Below, piece by piece: positions 21,992 to 33,568 of a stretch of 64,000 bases of DNA. The stretch's first letter is position 1. Every line of letters starts with the position of its first letter. Source of the stretch: Cyclaneusma minus. Lineage: Eukaryota > Ascomycota > Leotiomycetes > Marthamycetales > Marthamycetaceae. The stretch spans positions 627,870 to 691,869 of the forward strand of contig JAKZHN010000010.1 in the NCBI GenBank assembly GCA_037179335.1, written 5' to 3'. Under the pieces are notes generated by a model. The model searched no databases. It was not told where the DNA came from and worked only from the letters and a program-made list of their open reading frames with translations. The position numbers and the translations under genes are program-made.

Positions 21992-22971
21992 CATTCCTTG
22001 TTCAAATATTCTCCGAAAGGGGCTTGGTGGCTTGATGGCTTACTGTCTCTTTCAATTCAATTTGATCGCCAATCCTCCGTAAACGCCTCGGCATGGGGTG
22101 ATTCAGAGTATGTCCGTTAGCGTTTTCCTCGGAGCAGAGAGCCTGCCGGAAGATTTTGAAATTTTAGGATTTGGAGCCAGTCGATGTCGCCGCTGCGGAA
22201 CCGTGAATTACCTTAGCTCTCTCTGCACGAGCGTTCGGCGTCGAGCTGGGGCCGCTGGCTTCTGAGTCTGAGCAGCAAATTCAATTACAATTTTCGGAAG
22301 TTCGGTCCGTGGAAACGAGACATCAGGAGAGACATGATTTAGATGTGTGAATGAGATGTGCATGCGATTCTGTGAGGAGAATGGCATCATTGAGCGTCAA
22401 GATATGTCTGCAGCGATCACCTTCCAATATAGGCAAAATGCAAGAAAGACTGATCAAGAGACACACATGAGTGCTGTTCAAATCTGGCATTCCGCCAATC
22501 ATCCATTCTTTTTGAAAACTACCGATTGAGGCATGACCATGCAGCTCATGAACACCACCATGGAGATCTAGGATACCATAAAACAAAACAAGACGTGCGT
22601 GCCTGCGAGGATGCAACATCAACTCGTGGTATCTTGTGAGAAAGCCTTCTCCCACCCCAGATCCAAAAACTTTAAGAACTCCTCGCATGATCAAAAAAAT
22701 CCAGCATAGCGAGCGTGCATGCTTGCAAATATAAACCGCCCAGGCCGACTCCATTCAATCCCACGAATCCCAAATTTCCATTGCGCCGTATTTCCTTCCA
22801 AACGGAACGCCAAAGTGCAGATAAATAAACGTGTCCCCAATGCGCCGTAGTGATGATGCCGCTAGCGCCAAAAAGTCTCACTCGTACCCCATCGCTGCAT
22901 ATCTGCAGCCATTTCGGTGTTTCAGTCGTCGCACAACACACGTGTGATGTGCATAGCCCCATCATGTTTCC
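21992..22971. other. Intergenic region, no supported gene
   Basis: It lies between the MITE-like element and the 3' end of the disordered-protein gene. The 143-codon minus-strand frame (22323-22754) shows no family motif. Nothing else is supported. Confidence 0.35.
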
Positions 22972-24357
22972 TCAACCCTTAATGCTCATCCGTCGTCCGC
23001 CGCCCAAAAAGCCCATGCTCGTCCGAGCGCGGAGGATCCGTGGGGTTGGGGGAACGGTGCTTGCTGGCCGCTGCGGCGGACCGTGCACGATGTTTTTCAT
23101 GATGTTTTGGTAGCTCATGGGTTCTGTGGGCGCTGGGCTGATGGCACGGGGTGCTGGGGTGATTGGGGTGTCGGGTGCGGCGACGGTGAGTTTGGTGTCT
23201 GGGGGTGGTTCGAGGAGGAGGGGTTCGGTGTTGGAGCGGGTGAGAGGTTGGGGTTTGGGAGGTTCGGAAGAGGTTGTGGTGGTGGGTTTGGGTCGTTCTT
23301 CTGCTATGGGAAGTTCTGATGTGGCGGATTTTAGTGGTGCGGTGAGAGGTGCGGCAGATGGGGTTTTGGGCTCGAGGTTATGCGGGGAGGAGACGTGTCT
23401 GGATAGCCTCTTGAGGCTGCCTAGCTTGAATGTTCGTGAAAGGCCGCGGAAACCTTTCTTGTGATTGAGCCCCTTTCCTTCCGGCCGCTCGTGAGTGTCC
23501 ACTGTAGCGGCGTGTGTTGTAGATGAAGAGGGTGGGAGTCTGGGGGAGGGGTGTTTCTCGGGTGTTGGAGTACGACTTGGGAAGGGATCGGTAGCAAGGA
23601 AGGCATGTGTCGATGTTGTAGATAGTGTGGATGAAGGGTTGCGGAGGGCAGTGGGTCGGCTGCTGCTGCGCAGAGGAAGATCAGGGATTTTAGTTCCTTC
23701 AGTGATGTCTGCGACGGAACCCGATCGTGGAGCAGTAGAGGGTCGAACGGTAGGTATGGCGGTTATGATATCGGAGACGGGGCGACCTTCGAAAGAGCGC
23801 TGGTGGAATAGACCAAGAGACTCTTTGCGTTCTACGGATGTTCGAGGGCTTGCTGTACGTGGTCTCTCGATCTTGACGATGTGCGGTCGTCCGGCTTTGA
23901 CAACTGACATGACCTTCGCTTGGTTTGTCTCGCTCTGTGGACTTGAGCACCGAGAATGTGTGCCATTATAGGGATCATCGAATTCGATTATTGACTCGTC
24001 GTCGCTGTCGCCTGCGGCTTCTGACGGAGACTCCTCGCTGGAGATATATGAATCGTGAGGGTCAGAATCTAGTTCCCTCTTGGTCTCTTGAATCTGGCCC
24101 AACTCCTTCAATTGCCTTGAAAGCTTGTCCAAAATCAGCGAAGTCCTGACCTCGCCCTTGACCGGTTTTATCTGCATCCTGACAGCTTTCTTGGGCCGCG
24201 GTCGATTTAGAACTGAGCCCTCCATATCTGAATTCTCGAAATCCTCGGTGGCGGTGCTGTATTCAGATTCGAGGTCTTGTTCCGTAGCAACGGACTCATC
24301 GATTAAAGCCGACTGCTCTTGGTCCATCGCGAGGGTGTGAGCTTTAATGTAGGGCAT
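22972..24357 (-). CDS. Conserved-type fungal disordered protein, function unknown
   Basis: One exon of 461 aa, starting at ATG 24355-24357; an internal Met at residue 11 (MDQEQSALIDES) is an alternative start. The N-terminal third has an acidic patch (ESEYSTATEDFENSDMEGS), a basic segment (RPRPKKAVRMQIK), a predicted helix (LILDKLSRQLKELGQIQETK) and a second acidic patch (SYISSEESPSEAAGDSDDES). The rest is Ser/Pro/Thr-rich and disordered, with short islands (KGFRGLSRTFKLGSLKRLSR; MSYQNIMKNIVHG). No enzyme domain or membrane segment. The style (SYISSEE... acidic block, FKLGSLKRL island) is that of conserved but unnamed Pezizomycotina proteins. Long uninterrupted frame and coherent composition support a real gene. 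Confidence 0.65.
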   Translation of the reverse strand: MPYIKAHTLAMDQEQSALIDESVATEQDLESEYSTATEDFENSDMEGSVLNRPRPKKAVRMQIKPVKGEVRTSLILDKLSRQLKELGQIQETKRELDSDPHDSYISSEESPSEAAGDSDDESIIEFDDPYNGTHSRCSSPQSETNQAKVMSVVKAGRPHIVKIERPRTASPRTSVERKESLGLFHQRSFEGRPVSDIITAIPTVRPSTAPRSGSVADITEGTKIPDLPLRSSSRPTALRNPSSTLSTTSTHAFLATDPFPSRTPTPEKHPSPRLPPSSSTTHAATVDTHERPEGKGLNHKKGFRGLSRTFKLGSLKRLSRHVSSPHNLEPKTPSAAPLTAPLKSATSELPIAEERPKPTTTTSSEPPKPQPLTRSNTEPLLLEPPPDTKLTVAAPDTPITPAPRAISPAPTEPMSYQNIMKNIVHGPPQRPASTVPPTPRILRARTSMGFLGGGRRMSIKG

Positions 24358-26808
24358 GGCGAAGAATACGAAGCATGTGAAGTTTCAGCGAGGTCGCAAT
24401 CTGCTTTTACCCAAGCCGTGACACTGTGATCCGCGAGCTTGTCGTCCTTGGTCTTGACCGCCTGGTTTTAGTAGACGGGAAGAGTAGGGTCCACGTGGGT
24501 CGTCCCTTGTCAAGAGAGATTTTTTGTGGATCCAAGGACAGCTTTGATGTTGTTGAGGTCGGTACATGTAGCGAGCAGAGTGTTGGACAAGGGGCGCGGG
24601 GATATATGAAGATTATTGAAGAAGAGCAGACAGAAGAGGCACGGTGGGAGGCAATATCGAGGATATGAGAGAGCTTTGGGAAATCAGCGATGTGTCTCAC
24701 GTAGATGGCTCAAACAGGAGTTGTCCGAAGACACGGTATGGAACTTCCACAGGAGTCGTTCGAGACTTGTGCCGCGCGAGAAACAGAACAAATGACGGAG
24801 CTTCAGGGAGCAAAGAGGGGGGCCTACCTTTTGTATGGATGTATCGATGCGGGAGGTGTGAGAAAAGTGTAAAGAGAACAGCATGAATGCACGGTGGACA
24901 TGTAGTAGAAATGTATATACACGTAAGAACAAGCTAAAAACGAGGTGGCTACAGCGCGAAAGCGGACTCACGTTCCTGTGCCCCTCTGGAAGGCATGAAA
25001 CTCTCTTCAAGAATGCTTTCGCATAACGGCTCAGGTCGGGCCGCGTAGGACGACACAAGGCAGCGCGACGGACAAGTAGCTGCCGCCCAGCACGATGGTT
25101 CCCCCCATCCCTGCAGAGCACTGGGAGCAGCACCCTGGTCCAGCAGGGCGCGAGTGGGACAGTTGTAAGACGCGCGGGCCAAGGGCTCCGCTGATGTCCT
25201 CGCTATCATTGGCCGGATGGGGATAGAGGGCCTGGGACGAAAGCAGAATAGGCTGATAATTATTGATAGGAACGGCAAAATATGAAGCTGGGGGGGTTGG
25301 GGTGATGAAGATTGGGAACGACGACGACATGCTTGATTTGGCGTAGCGAGGGGCAAAGAACACGCTCAAGAAATGCTGCGCAAAGCGCGGTGCGCAGCCA
25401 CTCACAGCCCACGTAAATGGTCTTGGCGCCCATTCTCTTGCACTCTTCCACCACTCGACGTGCGAAGAGCACACAAGCCCGCACCTTTGGATGAACGGGA
25501 AGAAAGCACCAAAATGGTCCAGCGACTCAGAAGGCCCAATCCATGATTCCCAGGCACACCTCCAGAGTTAATCTCATCGAGCATCGCCATCCGGCCTCCC
25601 CGCGAACTTGATTTAGCCTTTTGCCATTCTGAGACTCGGCCACGACATCCCGGCGACAACAAGACTTTCTGTGTTGGCCGTGCTCATTGACTTTGCGCTG
25701 ACGGAAGATTTGAGTCTGACAACCAACCGATCCTCTCCTACCTACGGAGCACTACTGACTGTCGCCTGTCTTCGCCCGCAAACACCAACCGGCTCACAAC
25801 GACTGGCCGACTCTTGTAAGCTGATCCCACAACGAACCGAACACGCCGATTTCACCGGTTTCACCGAGTTCCCCGAGTTCACCGGTAAACTCGTTCATGG
25901 CATGAATATGTCATGTTGACAACAGATGGCGCCCGCTAGCACGAACCATCGCAACGGCTACCACCATTAGGCACATAGCGGCGGGCTGGGGCAGCGGCTG
26001 AACTCGGATCTCGATGCTACATTGCCCTTGATTATTGAAGCTTGCGAAAGACGGCACAACGATTCTGACTCAGGAGCTGCCTCATGGTCGTGTTGGAAGC
26101 GCTTCACCCTCAGAGCCCGGCGGCATGAGTCGATTGTGAAACATGCAACTGTCCCGCAGCAGCGAACGCCGCTCCCTGCTGGCTACCAGCGAGACGCCGA
26201 ACAAAGCTCTGGCGACATATGCTTGCATCTCCTGGATTTGGCGGCAGCCAGCAGCCATTGTTGCCCTTTGATGAGATGAGACTCGTTCCCTTGGTTACCT
26301 AGAAGAGGACGGCGCCGTCGTGATTCATTGATGCTGTCAAAGCAAAATGGCGTCACAGGGTCTGGCGACAAGCGCGTCCCAGACATGAGGACAGCGGTCG
26401 CAGGTGAAGCCACGATCTGCAAGGATCGCTGAACCTTATTACAGCCATTCTTCTCGGCGTCTGTCGTGCACACATGGCATCTGGATGGTCTAGAAGGCAA
26501 GGCTGAATGAAGCAGACCTTCGATACCGACCCAGAAACTTGCTTTCCGAGACCGCCGGTGCGACCACAGGCTGGGCAGTGTTCACAGGAACCGCATGATA
26601 TCCGCTACCATCTTCATGTCCGAGGAGATCTCCCCGGAGAGGACTTCAGTACGGAGAGCTGGTCCCGTCTGAACCTTCAGCCGCATGTGCCTGGCTAGTG
26701 TCCAGGATACGTACGAATTACGATTGAGGGGCAGCCCGCTGATCGACCACCGGGATTTCATTTTCCAGAAGTTGAAATGGCAGATGTCATGCGCGTGTTC
26801 CGATTCAG
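24358..26808. other. Gene-poor region
   Basis: No frame here has a recognisable domain. A minus-strand frame around 25031-25474 is long (147 codons) but overlaps equally long frames in other phases. The first few hundred bases must carry the 5' leader of the gene ending at 24357. A TACATGTA palindrome lies at 24563. Confidence 0.35.
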
Positions 26809-26961
26809 CTACGACTCAGCTACATGTATGCTATTCTGTAGCAATCCACCCTCGCCACATCCCTTCCGCCTCCACGGCAAGGCCTGATAACCGGCTCCTT
26901 CGACCCCCACCACACCTGTACACGAGGCCCAGAATACTTTTGGCTTTATTCTGCGCCTGCC

Positions 26962-27102
26962 AAGGAACCAATGAATATACTCGCCAGGTCCTTCCCATCT
27001 CGAGTCATCCTGTACGACCTCGTCCACCATCTCGAATTCGAATTTCTGATACACTGCCAAACTCTCCTTGGTATTTGCCATTTCAAATTGTCTTAATGCC
27101 CC
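26962..27102 (-). pseudogene. Remnant resembling the C-terminus of a GNAT acetyltransferase
   Basis: Within an open frame the segment reads ALRQFEMANTKESLAVYQKF, FEFEMVDEVVQDDSRW and GPGEYIHWFL. This matches the usual end of fungal GNAT N-acetyltransferases (A-N-x-x-S-L-x-x-Y-x-K-F-x-F and a final aromatic strand). No acetyl-CoA-binding V/I-x-x-x-x-R-x-x-G-x-G/A part is found upstream, so it is probably a gene fragment. Resemblance is by eye only. Confidence 0.35.
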
Positions 27103-27297
27103 TCTTCGCGACCTAGTCGAGGCCTTCCTGGACCAGTTTGCTGGCAGCACCACGAACGTTGGCGGGATGGGTAACACGCGAGGTTCTCGAGTGCCGCCAT
27201 CCATGTGACAAAATCTCCGAGGACGAGCTGAGAGATCGGCAGACACAAAAGGAAAGCAGGTCAAGCCGAAGAAAGACATCTTGATACTTGAGGTCAT

Positions 27298-30200
27298 CTT
27301 GACCCAGATGCGCGAATTACTCGTTCAAGCGTCCTTCAGTTCAGGCCGCGGATTAGGCTTCTATCAGGTAGGGAGAGTAGGTAGGGAGAGAAGGTGGTGT
27401 TGCAATGATGAGAAAGCAAATAGAAGGGGGCTTAGACAGGAATAAGTCATTTTCCAATAATGTTTCTTTTGCCCTCTGCTCAGCGGTGCGTTCAAACGAT
27501 CCATCATCACATCCCCTCCATTCGCAGCCCCCGTTTTTCCCATTCTCGTTGAGCGACTACTCGCACAAACCCTCTGGCCTCTACCCCCTTTTCCTACACC
27601 ACAAAAGCCCCTGAAAACACCTTGCATATTCCCGGTCCCATCTCTTCCCGTCCACGCAGTAAACATGATCCACCGCGCCCAAGCCACTCCACAACCTGCT
27701 CCTTCCGTCTCCTCAGTTCTGCGGCTGTTGCACAAGTATAGTACCGGTGTGCGTCGGCTGAAAAGACGACTATCATTGTCGCTGCGCACTCAGGGGGTAT
27801 TGAGGTGCGGAATGTCTGTGTCTCTGACACATGTATTGGGAATTCCCATGTTGTGCTCTGTGCCGAAATTCAAGAGGAGTGGGCGGGAGGCAGGTGGCAA
27901 TAGATATGCTCGAGTGAGTTCCTAGTGGGTAGGGAGTAGCGAGTGCGAAGTCGAATGGCGGTCGAGGTTCAAATGGTAGCGAGGGAAGCGAAAAAAGTAT
28001 TCGCGATGGCCAAACCCGGTTTTGCCTATCACAAATACTCCTTGTGTTGACATAATCGTCTGAAGGGTCTGGACTCGAACTAGCCTTGACAGTCTCCTTT
28101 ACAAATTACCAACAAGTTTTCCAAGATCTGCCCCACGAGAACCTATGTCTCTCATCGCTGCCTACCGTTGCCACGACACTTTTGTGATGAGAAATATGTG
28201 ACTCGTGGGGATGGCGGCTCTTACAGGGTGAGGCACAGCCCGCCGACCGCGCCTGAGGCCGAGTCCGGACCTCTCGCGCGAGGACGGTCGTGATGAGAAT
28301 CGCAACATCAATATCTCTCAGCTTGATGGGTTTCCGTCTCTTGAGTTTGATCTTTATCTCACAAAGTGCGTTTCTCGTGGATTGACTGGGTCGTGAGAGT
28401 TTCCTAGCGACCTGTGACCTTAGGGGGGTGGGAGAGGGGCCCGGGGCCCGGGGCCATCGAGCTTCTGTGAGCCTCACTTCACCTTAGCGGGCTGTGTGGC
28501 AATGTCCTTGCTAGCCTGTCGGATGGGCGTGGTTCGTTCTTGCTGGTCTCGCGGCCTATTTTACTGTTGTCAACCTGGTACCGTGGGCGGTTTCAAGTGC
28601 AGTCGACATGAGTCAATGTCCTAGTTCTTCTGTCGGGCGTATGTCGTCGCTGGCGGCATGGCAGAGAACCACAACACTACCAAATCTGTGGTTGGCTACA
28701 CATCTCCTGATCTCGTGCTGGGCGTTCCTCTTAGGTTGACTGGATGCTGAAAGCTTCCTGTTGACCCGTAACTTAACCAGAGGCCAGGCTCCTACGAACT
28801 CGCCTTATTTTCATGGGATGGGTGGCAATGTTCTTACGGGATTCCCGGGCGTAGTGGCTTACAGTACCACTATGTCAGTGGTTGGACACGTATTCTCGTG
28901 ATATCGTGTTGAGGCTTCCGTGCTGCTTTGCACTGGACCACTCCAACTACACCACAAGAAACTCGGTGAGGGATGTGAGGCGAGAAGACCACACCGATGG
29001 CCAGCTTCGGCTTGCTCGCCTTGCACTGGTGGTTGGTAATTGATTGCTGGTCTCTGCACGGTGCTTGCCTGCTTTTGAGGAAAGGGGGGCTGCTCACAAA
29101 AATTTAGGCAGCGGCGAACTTCGGTCTGGGCAGCGAGGTTTAGGTAGTCAGTTGGACTACTGGTTAGCATATTTTGGGCACTGAACTCGGGGACTGAGCT
29201 GGCTTGAAGCCGGACACTTATAGGGCAGTTGCTTGTCTACGTCAACTTCACTCATCATACAGGTGACATTTCCGCAGGAAGCGCGCTAGGCAGCTATCTA
29301 TTCAGTAGCATCAGTTCGTTTCTAGCCCCTGGCAGCAGAAACCACTACAATAAAGCCGTTTTTCGCCAACACTTTTCTATATCTAACACGAGAATATTCA
29401 GCATTGAAGTCAGGTCGGTACTCTCAGATACTTTCAGATCTCCTAATCGTCTACTTTGCCCTGTCGAGTCTACCGTTTCTAAACTCAAGATGGCAATAGG
29501 GCACATTCTACGCTGCAACAGAACAAGAAGGATGAGAATACCTCGACTCTGCGAGAACGACTTACAGAGGCTACTAAGGATCGCCTTTCGACTACATCTG
29601 CAAATATACCTTTCTCTTTGCAAAATGCTGCCACTGGCTGACCCTCCTATCGTATCGTCAGAAGACCAGCCTATTGTACCGTCAGCGGAAGTCCCCCCTT
29701 CTTTATCATGACAGGAAGATGGACTACGTGTACTCGACCGCCCCGAATATCATCCCTTTCGGTCATTCCGCTTTCTTCATACGCCTAGCTTCTGTTTTAC
29801 GTCCGCCATCTCCGCCGAATAAGCTTCGTTTTGCATCCTCAAGTCCAAGCGCTGGTTTGCCGCGTACTCGCAAAGATGCTAGGACTGTTCGCCGCGAAAG
29901 TCCTTATCGACGGAGCAGTCAAATGAAACCCGGGAATACATTCGCGACAAAATGAGCTGTGTTGTCATTCGTTTCTGGTCCCTGAACTACTTCCTCTTCG
30001 ACCTGCATGTGAGTGTCGAGGAGCAGGAATCAATTCGCAACGATGCCGCTACCGACCTTCAAAATGAGACCGATGTCTTGCAAAATGCATTCCTCGCCAA
30101 TCCGAGACCGCTGTCTGAACTCACAGTAGGTTTTCAAGGCTGGTTCATCAACGCGCCTGCCCCGGACCCTACCAATACTGACATGGTCGCGATTGCGAGA

Positions 30201-31416
30201 GACATGTCGAACGATCTACTGAGATGACGACGGAAATGATGATGGCCGCTGGGGACTATCCTAAATAACCACGCCCATACATACCCTCCATCTTCCTCAT
30301 ATAATCGCTGATCGACAGGTCAGACAGACCCGCCTTTCTACATCGAAGTTTCAGGTTCTTTCACGAGTTGTACCCACCAGCCCTGAGGAGGAGGCTTCCT
30401 CATTTCACAAACTGGCACATTGCACCATTTTTATTACTGGGATCCGGGCCAGCCCTCGACAGGGCAGAGAGACGAGTCCACTCTGTGGCATCCAGATCAG
30501 CGAAAGGGCCCTCTAGCATTGTCGTCCCCTCGACAAGACCGTCGGAAATCATCTGCTTACAGATCGGCGGGATACTGTTGCTTTTCCTTCTTGTTAGTTT
30601 AACATCTTATTTCTGGTAATTTGGTTTTCATGGTAGTAAAGATTGCCTGTTAGTGCATCGGAAAAAGGACACCCTCTGGCGATAAAGGAAAGAATTTCAT
30701 TGGAAAGCTTGCGCTGGAAGTTATGTGGTTGGAACCAGAGGAGTTTCATAGCAATTTAGTCCCATCACCCTAACACAAACCAGAAAAAAAAAGCGCTGGG
30801 TCTTTAGTTTTGCGATGTCGATCTCACAATCTTGTTACTTCTCTCACGAAGCAATTGCAGTTCGGCAAATGGTAAGGTAGGAACCTTTCATTCAGGCCCG
30901 AGTTAAAGTACGTGTCTTCCAACTCAAGTGTTCCTGTGAACATTGCCTTCCACACCATGGGCCGATATGCCTCCTGCAATGCGTCAAGCAGCAGGCCGGC
31001 CAATTTCAATACGAGGACGGCCATGTCCAGAGAAAGGAATCCAGAGCTGAAGACCTAGGAGGCATAATAGTTAGTTCCGGCAAACAATTCTCCAAGGCCC
31101 CTGCAGAGTAAAGAGTCTCTTTGATCAGGCCTTCTCCGTTGATACAGAAGAACAAGATCCGTCTCGCTTGGCTGCCCTCCTGAGGAGGGCCGAGGGGCAG
31201 AGGGCACAGGACTCAGCTTCGAGGGCCGGTGAAATGCTCAAAAGTTCTTCGAACATTACCAGCCTAGCATTCTAAAATTGGCTGATACAACTCCGGAAGT
31301 AAGCAGGAAATTTTGCTGTAGGAAGATTATTCTTTCAGAGCGCATTGGACTGGAGAACGAGGACGGCATCTATTGAGTATCGCGGAGGACCTTCAGGTAG
31401 ACCCTTGAAAAAGGCT
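27298..31416. other. Gene-poor region with diverged direct repeats and possible gene fragments
   Basis: Two diverged copies of a segment start near 28381 (TTGACTGGGTCGTGAGAGTTT) and 28737 (TTGACTGGATGCTGAAAGCTT) and share GGGCGT/GTGGCAATGT landmarks. At 29493-29638 a frame reads LQQNKKDENTSTLRERLTEA, which is protein-like but ends in a stop without donor. A frame at ~30015-30227 (LQNETDVLQNAFLANPRPLS...) is similarly plausible but orphaned. At 30824-31024 on the minus strand is a 66-codon frame beginning MAVLVLKLAGLLLDALQEAY. None is firm enough to call. Confidence 0.3.
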
Positions 31417-32007
31417 TCAAGTCCTCTTTGATCGCTGATTCGACCCTGGCGTCGCTGTCAGGCTACTATCCGTGCTTGAACACTTCCGAGTCGGCGTCGG
31501 TGTCAGGCTACCGCTGTCATCCTCCTCCATATCCCACCCCAGCAGAAGGCCGATATCGCCATCATCAGCTCGATCTCGGACCCAAGCATTCAATCGGTGC
31601 GTAACTGTAAGGCGTGCCGTCTGCGCCCCATTATACAACCCCACCACATACTCTATAAGACCTCTGTAGGCTTCCATATGTGCACCCCACGGATGGTGAT
31701 CGAGCCCGTTAAGGAAGAATGTGATCTGGCTGATGACTGTGAAGATAGGCTGAGGCGCTTCGGCGTCCGTTTCCATGTACCGACAGAATGTCAATAGACT
31801 GTATGTGGTCAAGTCGGTTCTGAGGTGGGCGATGGCGATTTGGAATTCACGTTGCAATGAGTAGAGTGGTGGTAGAACTGGCGAAGGCATGTGGATGCGT
31901 TCGATGAATCGGAGGACTTGTGCGCGTCGAAAGCGGGAGAGCTTGGCGAGTGAGGCATGACAGGGGAGGTCGAGGATGCCTTCGGCCAATTCTCGTGGAG
32001 TTGTCAT
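31417..32007 (-). CDS. Hypothetical protein
   Basis: The start is ATG 32005-32007; the frame upstream has no ATG. The product is 196 aa. It looks globular and mainly helical: LAKLSRFRRAQVLRFIERIH, then LREFQ-like helices (REFQIAIAHLRTDLTTYSLL), a 'FCRYMETDAEAPQPIFTVIS' segment and LNGLDHHPWGAHMEAYRGL, ending in a Ser/Thr/Pro-rich tail. No family is recognised. Uniform composition and the absence of stops suggest a genuine gene, though further exons could exist. It stands alone in a gene-poor stretch, with the next supported genes more than 1 kb away. Confidence 0.5.
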   Translation of the reverse strand: MTTPRELAEGILDLPCHASLAKLSRFRRAQVLRFIERIHMPSPVLPPLYSLQREFQIAIAHLRTDLTTYSLLTFCRYMETDAEAPQPIFTVISQITFFLNGLDHHPWGAHMEAYRGLIEYVVGLYNGAQTARLTVTHRLNAWVRDRADDGDIGLLLGWDMEEDDSGSLTPTPTRKCSSTDSSLTATPGSNQRSKRT

Positions 32008-33317
32008 TTTCACAGGGGAAAACAGTAAGGTCGTTGCTTTTAAGGGAGGTCGGTGAGGTTCGAGGAATCTGGAAGTGTTGTTTTGAGAGTTCGGAGGTGA
32101 TTTTGAGTACTGACCCGCTGAAAGCTCTGGTGTCTTGGAGAAAGGGAATATTTCAACAGGAAGCGCCGACAAGCTGTTTATTGATCGGTCTTTTCCGAGG
32201 TGAGGCTGAGGCCCGGTGGATGCAACTGGTGGATAGCAGCTATCAAACTCCGCACGTGATGATCACATGGGTTGCAGCCACCGCTTTACCAAGCAACAGC
32301 TGGAGCAAGGCGGCTTCTATTGTTTTTCTCCGACGTGACTGTCAAATGATTCAGCTGGAACTAACGTAAGACCGAGTGATCTATAATTAACTCTGGTCAA
32401 TTATGTGAAAACCCAGTATATTCTGTGAAGGTAACTTCACAGAGATATTCACGGAAGTGCAAGTTTGCGGAAGGGAGCGGAACTGCTGTTAATTGAATTT
32501 CCCTTGAAACATAACACGATTGAAGCAAACTACCACATGAGTTATTGACAGGACTAGATTCAACAGATTTTGCAGGACCCTTGGAATTTAGATCATCGAT
32601 ATCTCGGGCTAATTGCAGCAAATATATAATGTGATGTGAAGCAACCTAAGAGGTACCCAGTCCCTGAGTGGGTAAGAGAATTTTGAATGAAATCTTAATA
32701 ATGCATAACACACTTGAACGTTTCTGAAGATGCCAGTTCAATTCTCGTTACTAAGTTACCGCATATATCCACAGAGCAGAAGTGTGTTTTTCTTTCTTAC
32801 CCTTCCATCCGGCAGAGACTACAGAATTCGACCTCCACAGAGGTCGGACGTCACGATATATGCATGGCTGTTTTTTGTGAGAGAACGAAAGCAATATTCA
32901 TTCGAGGCCCGTAACCCGACCATCCTACCCCCTATTCACTCCCGGGCCACCCCAAAAAGTGTTGAGGGACGTTCGTCCATATGCACCATGAAGTATTCCA
33001 TTATATGGCGGTTCGTGAGTGTCAGCGAGTTCCATGTGGTCTGGGGCAAGCTGGCGGAGACGATGGAGCAAGGCCATATTTGGAAGGGGAGGGTGAGCCG
33101 GGATGCCGAGGAGTACTTGGAAAGAACATCATTTATCCTCTCTCTTTACCTTTCTGAGCATCAGCTTCACACTATTGAAGCGAAACGAGTCTCGCTAAAA
33201 AAAGCGGCCTAAGGGTAGGCAGTTCGAGACATATAAATAAAACCTCCACTCTCCTTTCTCCCCCGTTGAGCAGCTGTTTCACAAGTGGTACCTTGCCGAC
33301 AGAACCTGGCCAGGTCT
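32008..33317. other. Intergenic region, no firm gene
   Basis: The frame at 32730-33212 (its last ~74 codons beginning MKYSIIWRFVSVSEFHVVWG) is the only candidate. It is not supported by a family or by splice sites. Nothing else is recognised. Confidence 0.3.
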
Positions 33318-33568
33318 TCAGTCCGACCGACGCACAGCACAGTCATTATCTCCAGCTGACTAAATATGGGGGTTAGCTGCTGAGAACAGAAAGCGAACTG
33401 GCAAGGGCACGCAGGCCAACACCAAGAGCGATCAGGCACACTACTAAGAACTTGAAAGCTGTCGATATAAAGACAGGAAGCAGGGGGGATACCTACAAGT
33501 AGTGAAGCAATGAGCACCAACAGGACGCTAAGGGTTGGCTTGGTACCAAGAGAGCCAACCAACTCCAT
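33318..33568 (-). CDS. Possible small single-helix membrane protein (array copy 1)
   Basis: Exon 1 is 33568-33497: a 24-codon ORF with a hydrophobic helix (LSVLLVLIASLL) ending exactly at a GTAGGT donor. The intron would be 33360-33496 (137 bases, branch CTAAC, acceptor TTTAG). Exon 2, 33359-33318, adds SAGDNDCAVRRSD and a stop, giving 37 aa. Its intron length closely matches that of the related unit at 36875-37449. It may be a degenerate copy. Confidence 0.3.

Noticed and set aside
25031..25474. 147-codon minus-strand frame
   Set aside because: Overlaps similar-length frames in other phases of GC-rich sequence; no domain.
29229..30227. Series of frames that might be exons of one gene
   Set aside because: Stops and missing donors/acceptors prevent any consistent splice model.
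32730..33212. 160-codon plus-strand frame
   Set aside because: Only the last part has a plausible ATG start and no homologue is recognised; kept as a note only.
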